Positions 45,923 to 56,128 of a stretch of DNA of 64,000 bases are shown here, piece after piece. Within the stretch, counting starts at the first letter, position 1, and each line of letters opens with the position of its first letter. The stretch is from contig CBDCWO010000006.1 of NCBI GenBank assembly GCA_965223405.1, positions 2,418,001-2,482,000 of the forward strand, written 5' to 3'. The DNA comes from CBDCWO01 sp965223405. Lineage in GTDB: Bacteria; Bacteroidota; Bacteroidia; Chitinophagales; Saprospiraceae. The notes under the pieces were generated by a model that searched no databases, was not told the DNA's origin, and saw only the letters and a list, made by a program, of their open reading frames with translations. The translations under genes and the position numbers were made by a program.

Positions 45923-47011
45923 ATGGTGAGTAAATGGTTTTCTTTTTGGGGGATTAGCTTAATCTTGCTTTTGGCGAGCTGTGGTGGGTCGTGGTCAGAA
46001 AAATTAAAAAACACACCTAATGCGATTGGCATGACCAATCAGTTTATTGTAATCGCAGATGATCCGCTCTGGGAAAGCCACGTTGGAGATTCATTTCGAT
46101 ATAAATTTGAGTCTGCATACCCAATTATGCCCCAACCTGAAGCTCTCTTTGATGTCCGTCACTATACGCCAAATTTTCTCCATGCTGAAGCGGTACGCAT
46201 GCAACTTCGAACTTACATTTATCTGGCTGATCTTAAGGATACATCTTCATTGACCACTAAAGAGGTATTGTCAGACCTTGGTTCCGAAACTTTACTGCGA
46301 ATAAAAGAAGATCCAAAATTTTCGAATAAAGTGGGTCGTGATAAATGGGCCAAGGGTCAGTTGATCATCTATTTATTTGGATATGGGGAAGAAAGTCTTG
46401 TCTCAAATATCAAACAGAATTTTAAAGGAATTACAAAGAGAATCAATGAATTTGATCGCAGTCAGCTGTCTGCATATACTTATTTGAATGGAGAAAACCA
46501 TAAAATGAAAACCCTGGTACAGGAAAAATTTGGAGTCCAGATGAAAATCCCTGGGGACTATGTTTCGGCTATCGAAGATACTTCGTTCCTCTGGTTGCGC
46601 AAAGATCAGGATGATTTGAATATGAACATCCTCCTATATAGTTTGCCTTATAAAAATACCGATCAATTAACTAAATCTGAGGCATTAAAATTGGGTAACA
46701 AAATTGGTAAAAAATACATCACGACCAATACCCCTGGTTCTTATATGAGAATCAATGATGAAGACTTGCCTGTCTTTACCTATATCCGCAAAATAGATGA
46801 AAGTTATACTCTTGAATCCAGAGGCATTTGGGAAATGACCTATGATTATATCGGAGGTCCTTTTTTCTCATATCTGATCAAACATCCCCAAAAAAATGAG
46901 CTGATTTTTGTGAATTGTTTTATGTATGCTCCCGGAAAATCTAAAAGAAACCTGATGCAACAAATGGAATTGGTAGCTACGACCATCCAATTTTCATCTA
47001 TATCAGATTAA
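45923..47011 (+). CDS. DUF4837 family lipoprotein
   Basis: The 362-residue protein has a signal peptide with lipobox LASC (Cys20) and matches DUF4837 throughout: NAIGMTNQFIVIADDPLWES, FESAYPIMPQPEALFDVRHY, then IPGDYVSAIEDTSFLWLRKD and RGIWEMTYDYIGGPF. The family is found in Bacteroidota and has no known function; an envelope role is inferred from the lipid anchor. It follows the MoxR gene by 51 bp on the same strand. Confidence 0.88.
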   Translation: MVSKWFSFWGISLILLLASCGGSWSEKLKNTPNAIGMTNQFIVIADDPLWESHVGDSFRYKFESAYPIMPQPEALFDVRHYTPNFLHAEAVRMQLRTYIYLADLKDTSSLTTKEVLSDLGSETLLRIKEDPKFSNKVGRDKWAKGQLIIYLFGYGEESLVSNIKQNFKGITKRINEFDRSQLSAYTYLNGENHKMKTLVQEKFGVQMKIPGDYVSAIEDTSFLWLRKDQDDLNMNILLYSLPYKNTDQLTKSEALKLGNKIGKKYITTNTPGSYMRINDEDLPVFTYIRKIDESYTLESRGIWEMTYDYIGGPFFSYLIKHPQKNELIFVNCFMYAPGKSKRNLMQQMELVATTIQFSSISD

Positions 47012-47166
47012 AACAAGTAAAAAAGCATAACATTTCTTCGAAACTATGCTTGTCAACTTAGGTTATTGATTCATGACCTAAATCACCAATAGAATTGACC
47101 TAAATCATCGGTTAGAATACAATAGGTCCTATTTTAGCTTTTCAATTCATATCAAAGCAATACCCC

Positions 47167-50100
47167 ATGAAACCACTCTTTCGTTATTTCTTTAGAGTCA
47201 ACTGTCTCACTATACTCTTAATCTTCAATTTTCAACTTTTCGGTACCGATATTTTTGATATTACATGTTCGGGAGATGATGTAATAGATGTTACTTGCGG
47301 TAATGCCATATCTGGCCAACTGTTTGTAGATGGTCAAGGTGTTTTTGATGATGTGATTTATTACAATTGTGATTGTCAACATCCAACTCCATCGGGCTGT
47401 CCAAGTCCGGGATCCGAATCTCAGAAGTTGTATTTAGAAAAAGTCTTTAAAATAACTCCAACCGGTAATGTATTGACCGTATCTGTTAATAATCACGCTA
47501 GAATGGTGGTTTATTTTGCGAGTTGTTCGGGGAATGGGTTTTGCGATCAAATCTCTTCAACGGTTCATCAAGATCGAAGAATATATGAATTGGATCTATC
47601 TAAAAGCAATTCTTTCGATTCGCCAATATACGTGGTGATAGATGGATTTAATACTCAATCGGAATTTAACAGCCCTATCAACTACGACATTGAGTTTACA
47701 TGTAGCGATTCACCGGATCCGGAATTTACATGTGACAATGCTGAAACCTTGGAATGCGATAAATCAGTCAGCTCGACAAATGTTGGTTCGCCAAATAATA
47801 CCAATAGCTACGGATGTATTACCGGCGCCAATAGTACTAATTTTACAGGCGGAGAAAAAGTCTTCAAATTTACACCCGCCCTTACTGATGAATATGAATT
47901 TTCACTTTCAAATTTCTCAGGAGATTTGGACCTTTTACTTTTATCTTCCTGTAATCCACAGAATTGTCTGACCAATGAAGGTGCAAGTGAGAAGGCTACC
48001 GAAAAGATTAAAATAAATCTTGACGAAGGAAAATTATATTATGTGGTTGTTGATGGCTTTAATGGCAATTCCAGTTCATTTAATTTGGTCGTTACATGCC
48101 CTCAAGAATCAGATCCTTGTGAAGAAGCTCAATGGATCACATGTGGTAATACCTATTTAAGTAATACTACTTCCCAAACAAATAAATTTAACAGCGAAAA
48201 TTATCCTTGCTATACCTCATTATCCACGTTCAATGGAAAAGATAAAATATTCAAGTTCGAAAAATTGACTGACCATGGAAATGTTTCCATTACCTTGTAT
48301 CATAACTCAGGTAATTCCAAGAACTTGGCATTATTTCTTTTCAATGGATGTCCTGATGAAACGAATTGTCTCGGATCAAAAGGTATAGATATATTTTCTG
48401 GTTCTAATCGCATCGGAGAATATTGGACAGATGCTGGTAATCCGCTGCCCAAAGGAACCTATTATATAGTTGTAGATGGACCTTCACCCTCAATTTTTTC
48501 TCCTTTCAAAATTACTTTGAATTGCGAAAATCCATCCTGTACAGAAGTTGAAACAATCCAACTCGGAGAGACAAAACTAGGCGAAACCAACCTTGATGGT
48601 TCAAATCAAGTCAGTGCCTATGATTGCAATGAATCATTATTTGGATATACCGGTAAAGAAAAGCTCTATCAGTTTAGTTTAACAACTCAAAAAACGGTTG
48701 ACATTGAGTTGACAGAAGTCAACGCAGCTAATTTTGATCTTTTTTTATTAGAAGATTGTAATACAAATTCATGTATGTATTACAGTAATCAACCTACAGG
48801 AGAACCCGAGAAGATAGGACCTGTCATTTTACAAGCGGGGACTTATTATGTAATTGTTGATGTTAAAAACACTTCGGCCTTAACCAAAAAAGAAGACGAA
48901 GGGACTTATAATCTTTCTTTAAAGGAAAAGAAGAAGTCTACCAATAACTGTACGGCCTGTGATGGGGTGGTGGATCCTGACTGGTATAATGAATTGATTG
49001 ATAATTATACCAATTGTTGCCTTACCTTTGACGAGTCCGAAGTATCTGTCAATATTTATCAATGTACATACAAAGGACAAACGGTAATCCATATACCTCC
49101 TACTAGCTGCAATGATTCGTATGGCTTGGTTTATGATTGCAATGGAAACCTAATTTTAAGTTATCCATTCACTGATACACTTATATTACAAAATTGTAGA
49201 CTCATCTGGTCATGTAAAGGCGATGATTCAGGTTGTGATTTTGAAGAAAAAGACTGCGAGCTAAAAGATCTGGCCTGTGGTGGAAATTCGGATTCTACCT
49301 GGTTGATAAATCTTCAAAATGAATTAGTGAATTGCTGTTCCGAGGTCCCCGTCTCTATTTACCAATGTACTTATCAGGGAATACCGGCAATACATGTACC
49401 ACCATTAAGTTGTTGGCAAACGGATGATCAGGGAGATGTGTATGATTGTGAAGGAACAGTTTTGTTTAATTATGGTGGAATTGATAGAAATTACAACCGG
49501 GATAAGTTAAAAGAATTAGAAGATTGCCAATTGTTGTGGTCTTGTCAAGACAATACAATGAATTGTAGTTCGGAAGACGGAAATACAGGATCAAATGGGG
49601 AATGTTCTGCTTGTGACGGAGCTGTTAATGAAACATGGTACGATGAATTGATCAAAGGTTATGCAGATTGTTGTCAACAATTCGAAGCCTCCAACGTGAC
49701 GGTGAAAATCTATCAGTGTAGTTATTTAGGTCAAACCGTATTACATGTACCTCCGACATCTTGTAACGATTCTCAAGGATTGGTTTATGACTGTAATGGC
49801 ACTTTACTCTTTTGGTATACCCTGGCTGATACTTCTAAAATTAAAGACCTCAAAGATTGTCAATTAATTTGGTCATGTGAAGGCAATGATTCAGGTTGTG
49901 ATTTTGAAGAAAAAGACTGCGAGCTAAAAGATCTGGCCTGTGGTGGAAATTCGGATTCTACCTGGTTGATAAATCTTCAAAATGAATTAGTGAATTGCTG
50001 TTCTGACGTCCCCGTCTCTATTTACCAATGTACTTATCAAGGGATACCGGCAATACATGTACCACCATTAAGTTGTGGGCAAGCGGATGATCAGGGAGAT

Positions 50101-52086
50101 GTGTATGATTGTGAAGGAACAGTTTTGTTTAATTATGGTGGAATTGATGGAAATTACAACCGGGATAAGTTAAAAGAATTAGAAGATTGCCAATTGCTGT
50201 GGTCTTGTCAAGACAATACAATGAATTGTAGTTCGGAAGACGGAAATACAGGATCAAATGGGGAGTGTTCTGCTTGTGACGGAGCTGTTAATGAAACATG
50301 GTACGATGAATTGGTCAAAAGTTATGCAGATTGTTGTCAACAATTCGAAGCCTCCAACGTGACGGTGAAAATCTATCAGTGTAGTTATTTAGGTCAAACC
50401 GTATTACATATACCTCCGACATCTTGTAACGATTCTCAGGGATTGGTTTATGACTGTAATGGTACTTTACTCTTTTGGTATACCCTAACTGATACTTCTA
50501 AAATTAAAGACCTCAAAGATTGTCAATTAATTTGGTCATGTGAAGGAGCTGATTCAGGTTGTGATTTTGAAGAAAAGGACTGTACTATAGGAAGAATTGC
50601 ATGTAGCGGTGAGGTAAACCAAAGTTGGATGAGTTCACTTCAGGCTAACCTCTTAAGTTGCTGTGCTACCCATCCTATTAATATATATCAATGCAATTAT
50701 GAAGGTCAAACAGCAATTCATGTACCCCCTTTGAGTTGCGACCAAACAGATGACCAAGGTGATGTATACCGATGCGATGGTACGCTCTTGTTTAATTACG
50801 GTGGAATCAATCCGAATTTTAATCTGAATAAACTAAATGATTTACAAAATTGTCAATTGTTGTGGTCATGTAAAGACTCCAATGAACGATGTCAGGACCC
50901 AGAAGAAAATTTGTTATCCACTCAAACTATTGTTTTGAAGGGTGGGTGGAACATGATTTCAACCTATCTCATTCCAGAAAAGTCTGCCATGAATGAAATA
51001 TTTTCAGACCTTAAGGAATATATTGATATTGTTAAAGATGAAAATGGCAATACGTATATTCCTTCATTTGGAATTGACAATATTGGGAATTGGGATTATA
51101 CTGAAGGATATCAGGTAAAGCTTAATATCGGTATTGATACGGCTCATCTAAAAATTAGAGGTCGTAAAATATCTAAAAATCAAAATTCGATTGATATAAC
51201 TCCAGGTTGGAACATTATCGCTTACCTATGCAATCGCAATTCGCCAGTAGCAAGACAATTTGCAGCAGTAAGATCAAAAATAATTTTGATGAAAAATAAT
51301 GCTGGGGATCAGTTTATTCCCTCATTTATGATCAATAATATCAAATGTATGGAACCTGGTCAGGGATATAAGGTCAAAGTGAGAAGACCCATCACTGATT
51401 TCAGTTATAATTGTACTTTATCCTGTAATAATAACAATCCAGCTAACACGAATATTTATTCTGACCACTACAGTATTCCATCAGATAATAATGCCACGAT
51501 TATACTGCCGGGTGAAGTCGCTAAAGAAATTTTGAATCCTGGCCAAATCCTGGCAGTGACAGATTTGCAAGGCAATATTTATGGACAAGGAGTTTTTCAG
51601 AATCGGGCAATGGCGGTTACTATTTGGGGAGATGACCCGCACACGGAATTTTCAGAAGGATTTACAACAGACGCATCTTTTTCCTATTTGGTTATTGACC
51701 CAAATACTAAAAAACGACAAGACATTCATCTTGAGTTTAGTAAAAACATGAACTATTATACCAAGGACCTTGTCTATGAGGTTACCACGGCTAGGAAAGT
51801 AAATCAAAAGATGAATTCAAGTCAGGATATGAAAAATTTAACGATTTTTCCCAATCCGACATCATCTTCATTTATTCTCAAAGTAGGCAGTAGCTCGGCT
51901 GAAAATGTAATGGTAGATTTCATTGACTCGAATGGGAAAATGTGGAAAGAACAATACGAACTTTCCTTAATAAAAGGAATGAATTCAATACAAATCGAAA
52001 TTGGATCACTCACAAGTGGAGTTTATACGATTCGACTTTTTGGCAGGAATGGTGCGAAATTCGGAAAATTGGTAGTAATCAGATAA
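47167..52086 (+). CDS. T9SS-exported repeat protein with PPC-like and Cys-rich repeats
   Basis: The 1639-residue protein has a signal peptide (to about residue 26), four PPC-like beta-sandwich modules (about 27-180, 185-311, 315-453, 455-588) with YYVVVDGF-type strands, then six Cys-rich repeats of about 100 residues alternating as A-B-A-B-A-B (595-1242). Each repeat has a CC pair, IYQC, HVPPLSC or HIPPTSC and a final LLWSC or LIWSC. Two WN(M/I)I modules (1258-1410) and a T9SS sorting domain (about 1555-1639, FPNPTSSSF) follow. The middle A-B pair is almost identical to its neighbour over 663 bp. It should be a secreted or surface protein; function is unknown. Confidence 0.85.
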   Translation: MKPLFRYFFRVNCLTILLIFNFQLFGTDIFDITCSGDDVIDVTCGNAISGQLFVDGQGVFDDVIYYNCDCQHPTPSGCPSPGSESQKLYLEKVFKITPTGNVLTVSVNNHARMVVYFASCSGNGFCDQISSTVHQDRRIYELDLSKSNSFDSPIYVVIDGFNTQSEFNSPINYDIEFTCSDSPDPEFTCDNAETLECDKSVSSTNVGSPNNTNSYGCITGANSTNFTGGEKVFKFTPALTDEYEFSLSNFSGDLDLLLLSSCNPQNCLTNEGASEKATEKIKINLDEGKLYYVVVDGFNGNSSSFNLVVTCPQESDPCEEAQWITCGNTYLSNTTSQTNKFNSENYPCYTSLSTFNGKDKIFKFEKLTDHGNVSITLYHNSGNSKNLALFLFNGCPDETNCLGSKGIDIFSGSNRIGEYWTDAGNPLPKGTYYIVVDGPSPSIFSPFKITLNCENPSCTEVETIQLGETKLGETNLDGSNQVSAYDCNESLFGYTGKEKLYQFSLTTQKTVDIELTEVNAANFDLFLLEDCNTNSCMYYSNQPTGEPEKIGPVILQAGTYYVIVDVKNTSALTKKEDEGTYNLSLKEKKKSTNNCTACDGVVDPDWYNELIDNYTNCCLTFDESEVSVNIYQCTYKGQTVIHIPPTSCNDSYGLVYDCNGNLILSYPFTDTLILQNCRLIWSCKGDDSGCDFEEKDCELKDLACGGNSDSTWLINLQNELVNCCSEVPVSIYQCTYQGIPAIHVPPLSCWQTDDQGDVYDCEGTVLFNYGGIDRNYNRDKLKELEDCQLLWSCQDNTMNCSSEDGNTGSNGECSACDGAVNETWYDELIKGYADCCQQFEASNVTVKIYQCSYLGQTVLHVPPTSCNDSQGLVYDCNGTLLFWYTLADTSKIKDLKDCQLIWSCEGNDSGCDFEEKDCELKDLACGGNSDSTWLINLQNELVNCCSDVPVSIYQCTYQGIPAIHVPPLSCGQADDQGDVYDCEGTVLFNYGGIDGNYNRDKLKELEDCQLLWSCQDNTMNCSSEDGNTGSNGECSACDGAVNETWYDELVKSYADCCQQFEASNVTVKIYQCSYLGQTVLHIPPTSCNDSQGLVYDCNGTLLFWYTLTDTSKIKDLKDCQLIWSCEGADSGCDFEEKDCTIGRIACSGEVNQSWMSSLQANLLSCCATHPINIYQCNYEGQTAIHVPPLSCDQTDDQGDVYRCDGTLLFNYGGINPNFNLNKLNDLQNCQLLWSCKDSNERCQDPEENLLSTQTIVLKGGWNMISTYLIPEKSAMNEIFSDLKEYIDIVKDENGNTYIPSFGIDNIGNWDYTEGYQVKLNIGIDTAHLKIRGRKISKNQNSIDITPGWNIIAYLCNRNSPVARQFAAVRSKIILMKNNAGDQFIPSFMINNIKCMEPGQGYKVKVRRPITDFSYNCTLSCNNNNPANTNIYSDHYSIPSDNNATIILPGEVAKEILNPGQILAVTDLQGNIYGQGVFQNRAMAVTIWGDDPHTEFSEGFTTDASFSYLVIDPNTKKRQDIHLEFSKNMNYYTKDLVYEVTTARKVNQKMNSSQDMKNLTIFPNPTSSSFILKVGSSSAENVMVDFIDSNGKMWKEQYELSLIKGMNSIQIEIGSLTSGVYTIRLFGRNGAKFGKLVVIR

Positions 52087-52120
52087 AATATAATTCACCA
52101 TCAAAATAAAGTAATTCTGT

Positions 52121-52852
52121 ATGCGTCACTTGAAAAACCTTATGTGGATTTTATTCCTGTTCACTGTAAATATATCCTTGATCGGACAACCTAATTATTG
52201 TGATTTACAATCAACGGGAGAAAATGCGACAATAATAGTAACCACAAATTCGGAATTGATATGCAATGAAGCACCTTTACCTACCGGCTCCTATATAATT
52301 GCAGTTTATCGGAAGCAGGATTCGCTAAAATGTGCCGGATACTTAAAGTGGATGAAGAAAAATGATGCCTGCACAATTTATGGAAATGATGGAGATTCTA
52401 ATGGGTATAAATCAGGTGAAAAACTAAAATTTCTATTAGAACTACCAGATGGAAAAATTATTGATAGTGTGCTAGTCAAATTTCAGACTGGAGGAATTTT
52501 TACTGACGGTAACAAATTTCAACCGGATGGAATTTTTGGAATTAAGACATTACGGGGGTTTGGAGAAAAAACAACATCAATAAAGAATCAAGATCTAAAA
52601 TTATTAAAGATTTATCCAAATCCCGTACGGGAAAAATTATACCTCAATTATTCTTTCCCAAATCCAGTCTCCGATATGGTTATTGAATTATTTTCTATTA
52701 TGGACCATAGACAGTTATTTGTTGAAAAGTACCATGAATTAAGCTCAGGGAAATTAACCATTAATCTAACCAATACTATTTTGTCCGGTATTTACAGACT
52801 TCAAATAACGGTGGGGAACCTAAAACAAAATTATCTCATTATAAAGTCTTAG
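52121..52852 (+). CDS. Small secreted protein with T9SS sorting domain
   Basis: The 243-residue protein has a signal peptide (residues 1-22, ending SLIGQ), a compact beta-rich domain of about 130 residues that I do not recognise, with GSYIIAVYRKQDSLKC and CTIYGNDGDSNGYKSGE, and a T9SS sorting domain from about residue 162 (LKIYPNPVREKLYLNY). It follows the large repeat protein by 34 bp on the same strand, so the two are probably co-expressed surface proteins. Confidence 0.8.
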   Translation: MRHLKNLMWILFLFTVNISLIGQPNYCDLQSTGENATIIVTTNSELICNEAPLPTGSYIIAVYRKQDSLKCAGYLKWMKKNDACTIYGNDGDSNGYKSGEKLKFLLELPDGKIIDSVLVKFQTGGIFTDGNKFQPDGIFGIKTLRGFGEKTTSIKNQDLKLLKIYPNPVREKLYLNYSFPNPVSDMVIELFSIMDHRQLFVEKYHELSSGKLTINLTNTILSGIYRLQITVGNLKQNYLIIKS

Positions 52853-52859
52853 CAATTTC

Positions 52860-54032
52860 CTAAGTGTGATTGACTTTATCCAGTGCCTGCAATACATCGG
52901 TATAGATATCATCTACATGTTCCAATCCGACCGAGATCCGGACCAATCCTTCAGTAATCCCAATTTTTTCTCTTTCTTCCAACGGTACTTTGGAATGGGT
53001 AGTCGAAGCCGGATGCGAAACGATGGTTCTGGTGTCACCAAGATTAGCCGACAGGGAGCACATTTGCAGGGCATTTAGAAACTTTATTCCAGAAGATTGT
53101 CCATCTTGCAGTTCAAAAGTGATTAAACCACCACCCTGAGTCATTTGCTGGCGTGCGATGGTTTCTTGTGGATGGGAAGGAAGAAAAGGGTAATTAACAG
53201 AAGACAAAGCAGGATGACCAACTAGTCGCAAAGCCAGATTTTCAGCATTGGAGCAATGTCGGTCCATACGTACTGATAAGGTTTCCAGGCTTTTGGATAA
53301 AATCCAGGCATTAAATGGAGATAAACTCGGTCCGGAGTTGCGGATGAATCTAAAAATCGGATCAATGAACTTACTTGGTCCACAAACCACTCCACCCAGT
53401 ACTCTACCTTGACCATCTATAAACTTAGTAGCAGAATGGATGACCAAATCCACCCCCCACTGGATCGGTTGTTGTAAATAAGGGGTAGCAAAACAATTAT
53501 CAACTACACTAATCAAATTGTGTGATTTCGCAAATTTCGCAGCCCGTTCCAAATCAATTATTTCCAGACCGGGATTGGATGGAGTCTCCAGGAATAACAT
53601 CCGGCTGTTAGGGCGTACTTCTTTTTCCCAGTTTTCAGGTGCTGTTGCATCCACAAAAGAACAAGTAATTCCAAACTTAATTAAGTATTTTACCATTAAT
53701 TGGTAGCTGGAACCAAAAATAGCTCTCGATGAAATAATATGATCCCCCTGTTGTAAGAGACCGGCAATGGTGGCATGAACTGCGGCCATCCCGGTAGCTG
53801 TGGCAACCGCTTCCTGACTGCCCTCCAAAAGAGCCATTTTATCTTCAAACTCGGCTACCGTGGGGTTAGAGAATCTACTGTAGATGTTGCCTTTTTCTTC
53901 TTCGGCAAATAAGGCACGCATTTGTTCCGCATCGTTAAACACGAAGCTGGATGTGGGAAAAATGGGTGTGGCGTGTTCGCGATGCGGTGTTCTGGGTGTT
54001 TGTGTTCGGATGGCCTTGGTTTCAAACTTCAT
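52860..54032 (-). CDS. metZ: O-succinylhomoserine sulfhydrylase type enzyme
   Basis: The 390-residue protein is a Cys/Met-metabolism PLP enzyme: YSRFSNPTVAEFEDKMALLEG, ATGMAAVHATIAGLL, LFLETPSNPGLEIIDL, and HSATKFIDGQGRVLGG with PLP Lys203. The DGQGRVLGG form of the lysine loop is characteristic of MetZ, which makes homocysteine from an O-acylhomoserine and sulfide. O-acetyl versus O-succinyl preference cannot be read from sequence. It overlaps the upstream osmC gene by 4 bp (ATGA). Confidence 0.88.
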   Translation of the reverse strand: MKFETKAIRTQTPRTPHREHATPIFPTSSFVFNDAEQMRALFAEEEKGNIYSRFSNPTVAEFEDKMALLEGSQEAVATATGMAAVHATIAGLLQQGDHIISSRAIFGSSYQLMVKYLIKFGITCSFVDATAPENWEKEVRPNSRMLFLETPSNPGLEIIDLERAAKFAKSHNLISVVDNCFATPYLQQPIQWGVDLVIHSATKFIDGQGRVLGGVVCGPSKFIDPIFRFIRNSGPSLSPFNAWILSKSLETLSVRMDRHCSNAENLALRLVGHPALSSVNYPFLPSHPQETIARQQMTQGGGLITFELQDGQSSGIKFLNALQMCSLSANLGDTRTIVSHPASTTHSKVPLEEREKIGITEGLVRISVGLEHVDDIYTDVLQALDKVNHT

Positions 54033-54448
54033 AACCCTGTGTTTATGGTTACATCATAGGTAACCTGAATGTCTTTACTCATACTCAATAGTACGGAACA
54101 GTATTTCTCCAATGACATTTCGATAGCCTGTTTTGCTTTTTTTTCTTTGATGGTACCCGATAAAAAAAAATGCAGATGCAAACCAATGAAAATCTTGGGC
54201 ACCGTATCGGCTCTCCTGCCTGTGATTTCAACCCGGTAGTCATCGACTTTTTGGCGCATTTTTTTCAAAATATCTATCACATCAATAGAACTGCAGCCTG
54301 CGATAGCCATTAAAAGAGTTTGCATGGGTCTTGGTGCTCCATGAACTCCGCCTACATCTGGAGTCCCATCGATATATGAATACATTCCGTCCTCGGTAAC
54401 TCCCCGAAATAAGACGTCTTTGTTAATCCTTTCTAATGTAACCTTCAT
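54029..54448 (-). CDS. OsmC family protein
   Basis: The 139-residue protein has the OsmC pattern with the two redox cysteines: AIAGCSSIDVIDIL (Cys52) and LEKYCSVLLSM (Cys117). OsmC/Ohr enzymes reduce organic peroxides with these thiols, although the YhfA-like subgroup, which this resembles in length, is less well characterised. It is translationally coupled to metZ, which suggests a link to sulfur metabolism. Confidence 0.85.
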   Translation of the reverse strand: MKVTLERINKDVLFRGVTEDGMYSYIDGTPDVGGVHGAPRPMQTLLMAIAGCSSIDVIDILKKMRQKVDDYRVEITGRRADTVPKIFIGLHLHFFLSGTIKEKKAKQAIEMSLEKYCSVLLSMSKDIQVTYDVTINTGL

Positions 54449-54581
54449 AAATTTTTCACCTGTAATTTATCCTCAAAGAAATGAATTAGTTTTTGAAAGA
54501 TACCATTTCTTAGGTATCGTATTTATTTTTATCTTGATGGAGTTTAGACACTTCACGTTGACTACCAAAACAAAATGATCA

Positions 54582-56126
54582 ATGCTTGCCAAAACATTTG
54601 CTAGTGCGGTTCATGGTGTAGATGCACTTACGGTGACTGTAGAGGTCAACTCCGGAGGAGCCAATAAACCCAAATATTATTTGGTCGGACTTCCGGATAA
54701 TGCCATAAAGGAAGGCCAGCAACGGATCGAAGCAGCTATTGTTAATTCGGACTATAGAATGCCCCGGCTGAAGTTAGTAGTTAATCTGGCTCCGGCAAAT
54801 ATTCGTAAGGAAGGATCGTCCTATGATCTTCCCATAGCGGTGGCTATTTTAGCCAGTACAGGTCAAATTCCAGCAGATAAAATTAAAGATACCGTATTGA
54901 TGGGTGAATTGGCCTTGGATGGTAAAATCAGACCGATACGCGGTGCTCTACCTATCGCAATTACGGCTCGAAAGGAAAAATATAAAAAGTTGATCGTGCC
55001 TTTTGAAAATGCCAAGGAAGCTGCCATTGTGAACAATCTGGAAGTCTATGGTGTAGCCAATCTGCGTGAAGCCGTGGATATTCTTTTGGACAACGGTGAG
55101 AAAAAACCTGTTATCCTGGATACCCGTGAAGATTTCAATTATCATAGTCAGCAATATCATCTTGATTTTGCAGATGTAAAAGGCCAGGAAAATATCAAAA
55201 GGGCATTGGAAATTTCTGCTGCCGGAGGACACAATGTCATTCTGATTGGCCCCCCCGGATCAGGCAAGACGATGTTGGCCAGGAGGTTACCCGGAATACT
55301 ACCTCAATTGACTTTGCAGGAAGCATTAGAAACGACGAAAATCCATTCAGTCGCCGGCATTCTTCCAGTAAACTCGTCTTTAGTATATCACCGCCCCTTC
55401 CGGTCTCCTCACCACACCATCAGTGATGTAGCCTTGGTAGGAGGTGGTTCACATCCATCTCCCGGAGAAATCTCATTAGCCCATAATGGCGTACTTTTTC
55501 TGGATGAATTGCCTGAATTTAAAAGAACCGTGCTCGAAGTCTTACGCCAACCCATGGAAGAAAGAAAAGTGACTATTTCGAGAGCCAGATCCACTGTAGA
55601 TTATCCGGCCAATTTCATGTTGGTTGCATCAATGAATCCCTGTCCCTGTGGATTTTACAATCATCCTGAAAAGGAATGTGTCTGCGCACCGGGAGTAGTA
55701 AAAAAATACCTTAACAAGATATCCGGCCCCCTATTGGATCGAATCGATTTACATGTGGAAGTAACTCCGGTTTCTTTCGATGAATTGACCTCTTATGAGA
55801 AACCTAAGGAAGACAGTAAAGATATTCTTACTAGAGTATTGAATGCCCGCAAGGTTCAAAATAAACGATTTGCCAACCAACCCATCTTTAGTAATGCCCA
55901 GATGCCAAGCCGGCAAGTCAGGGAGGTATGCACCATTAATCAGGCTGGAACCACTTTACTGCATACGGCAATGAAAAAATTACAACTTTCTGCTCGTGCT
56001 TACGACCGCATTTTGAAAGTTTCCCGAACAATTGCAGACCTATCCAGCAGTGCCGATATCAAAATCGAACATTTGGCCGAAGCGATCCAATACCGGAGCT
56101 TGGACCGGGAGAATTGGGTAGAATAG
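54582..56126 (+). CDS. comM: YifB/ComM family Mg-chelatase-like AAA+ ATPase
   Basis: The 514-residue protein starts with the ChlI-like domain (GGANKPKYYLVGLPDNAIKE, then AIKEGQQRIEAAI and NLAPANIRKEG), has Walker A in ILIGPPGSGKTMLARRLPG, Walker B in GVLFLDELPEF, and RPFRSPHHTISDVALVGGG between them; a C-terminal domain ends SLDRENW. All are diagnostic of YifB/ComM, which in naturally transformable bacteria is a branch-migration helicase. It is alone on the plus strand; its end is 2 bp from the convergent repeat-protein gene. Confidence 0.94.
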   Translation: MLAKTFASAVHGVDALTVTVEVNSGGANKPKYYLVGLPDNAIKEGQQRIEAAIVNSDYRMPRLKLVVNLAPANIRKEGSSYDLPIAVAILASTGQIPADKIKDTVLMGELALDGKIRPIRGALPIAITARKEKYKKLIVPFENAKEAAIVNNLEVYGVANLREAVDILLDNGEKKPVILDTREDFNYHSQQYHLDFADVKGQENIKRALEISAAGGHNVILIGPPGSGKTMLARRLPGILPQLTLQEALETTKIHSVAGILPVNSSLVYHRPFRSPHHTISDVALVGGGSHPSPGEISLAHNGVLFLDELPEFKRTVLEVLRQPMEERKVTISRARSTVDYPANFMLVASMNPCPCGFYNHPEKECVCAPGVVKKYLNKISGPLLDRIDLHVEVTPVSFDELTSYEKPKEDSKDILTRVLNARKVQNKRFANQPIFSNAQMPSRQVREVCTINQAGTTLLHTAMKKLQLSARAYDRILKVSRTIADLSSSADIKIEHLAEAIQYRSLDRENWVE

Positions 56127-56128
56127 CA

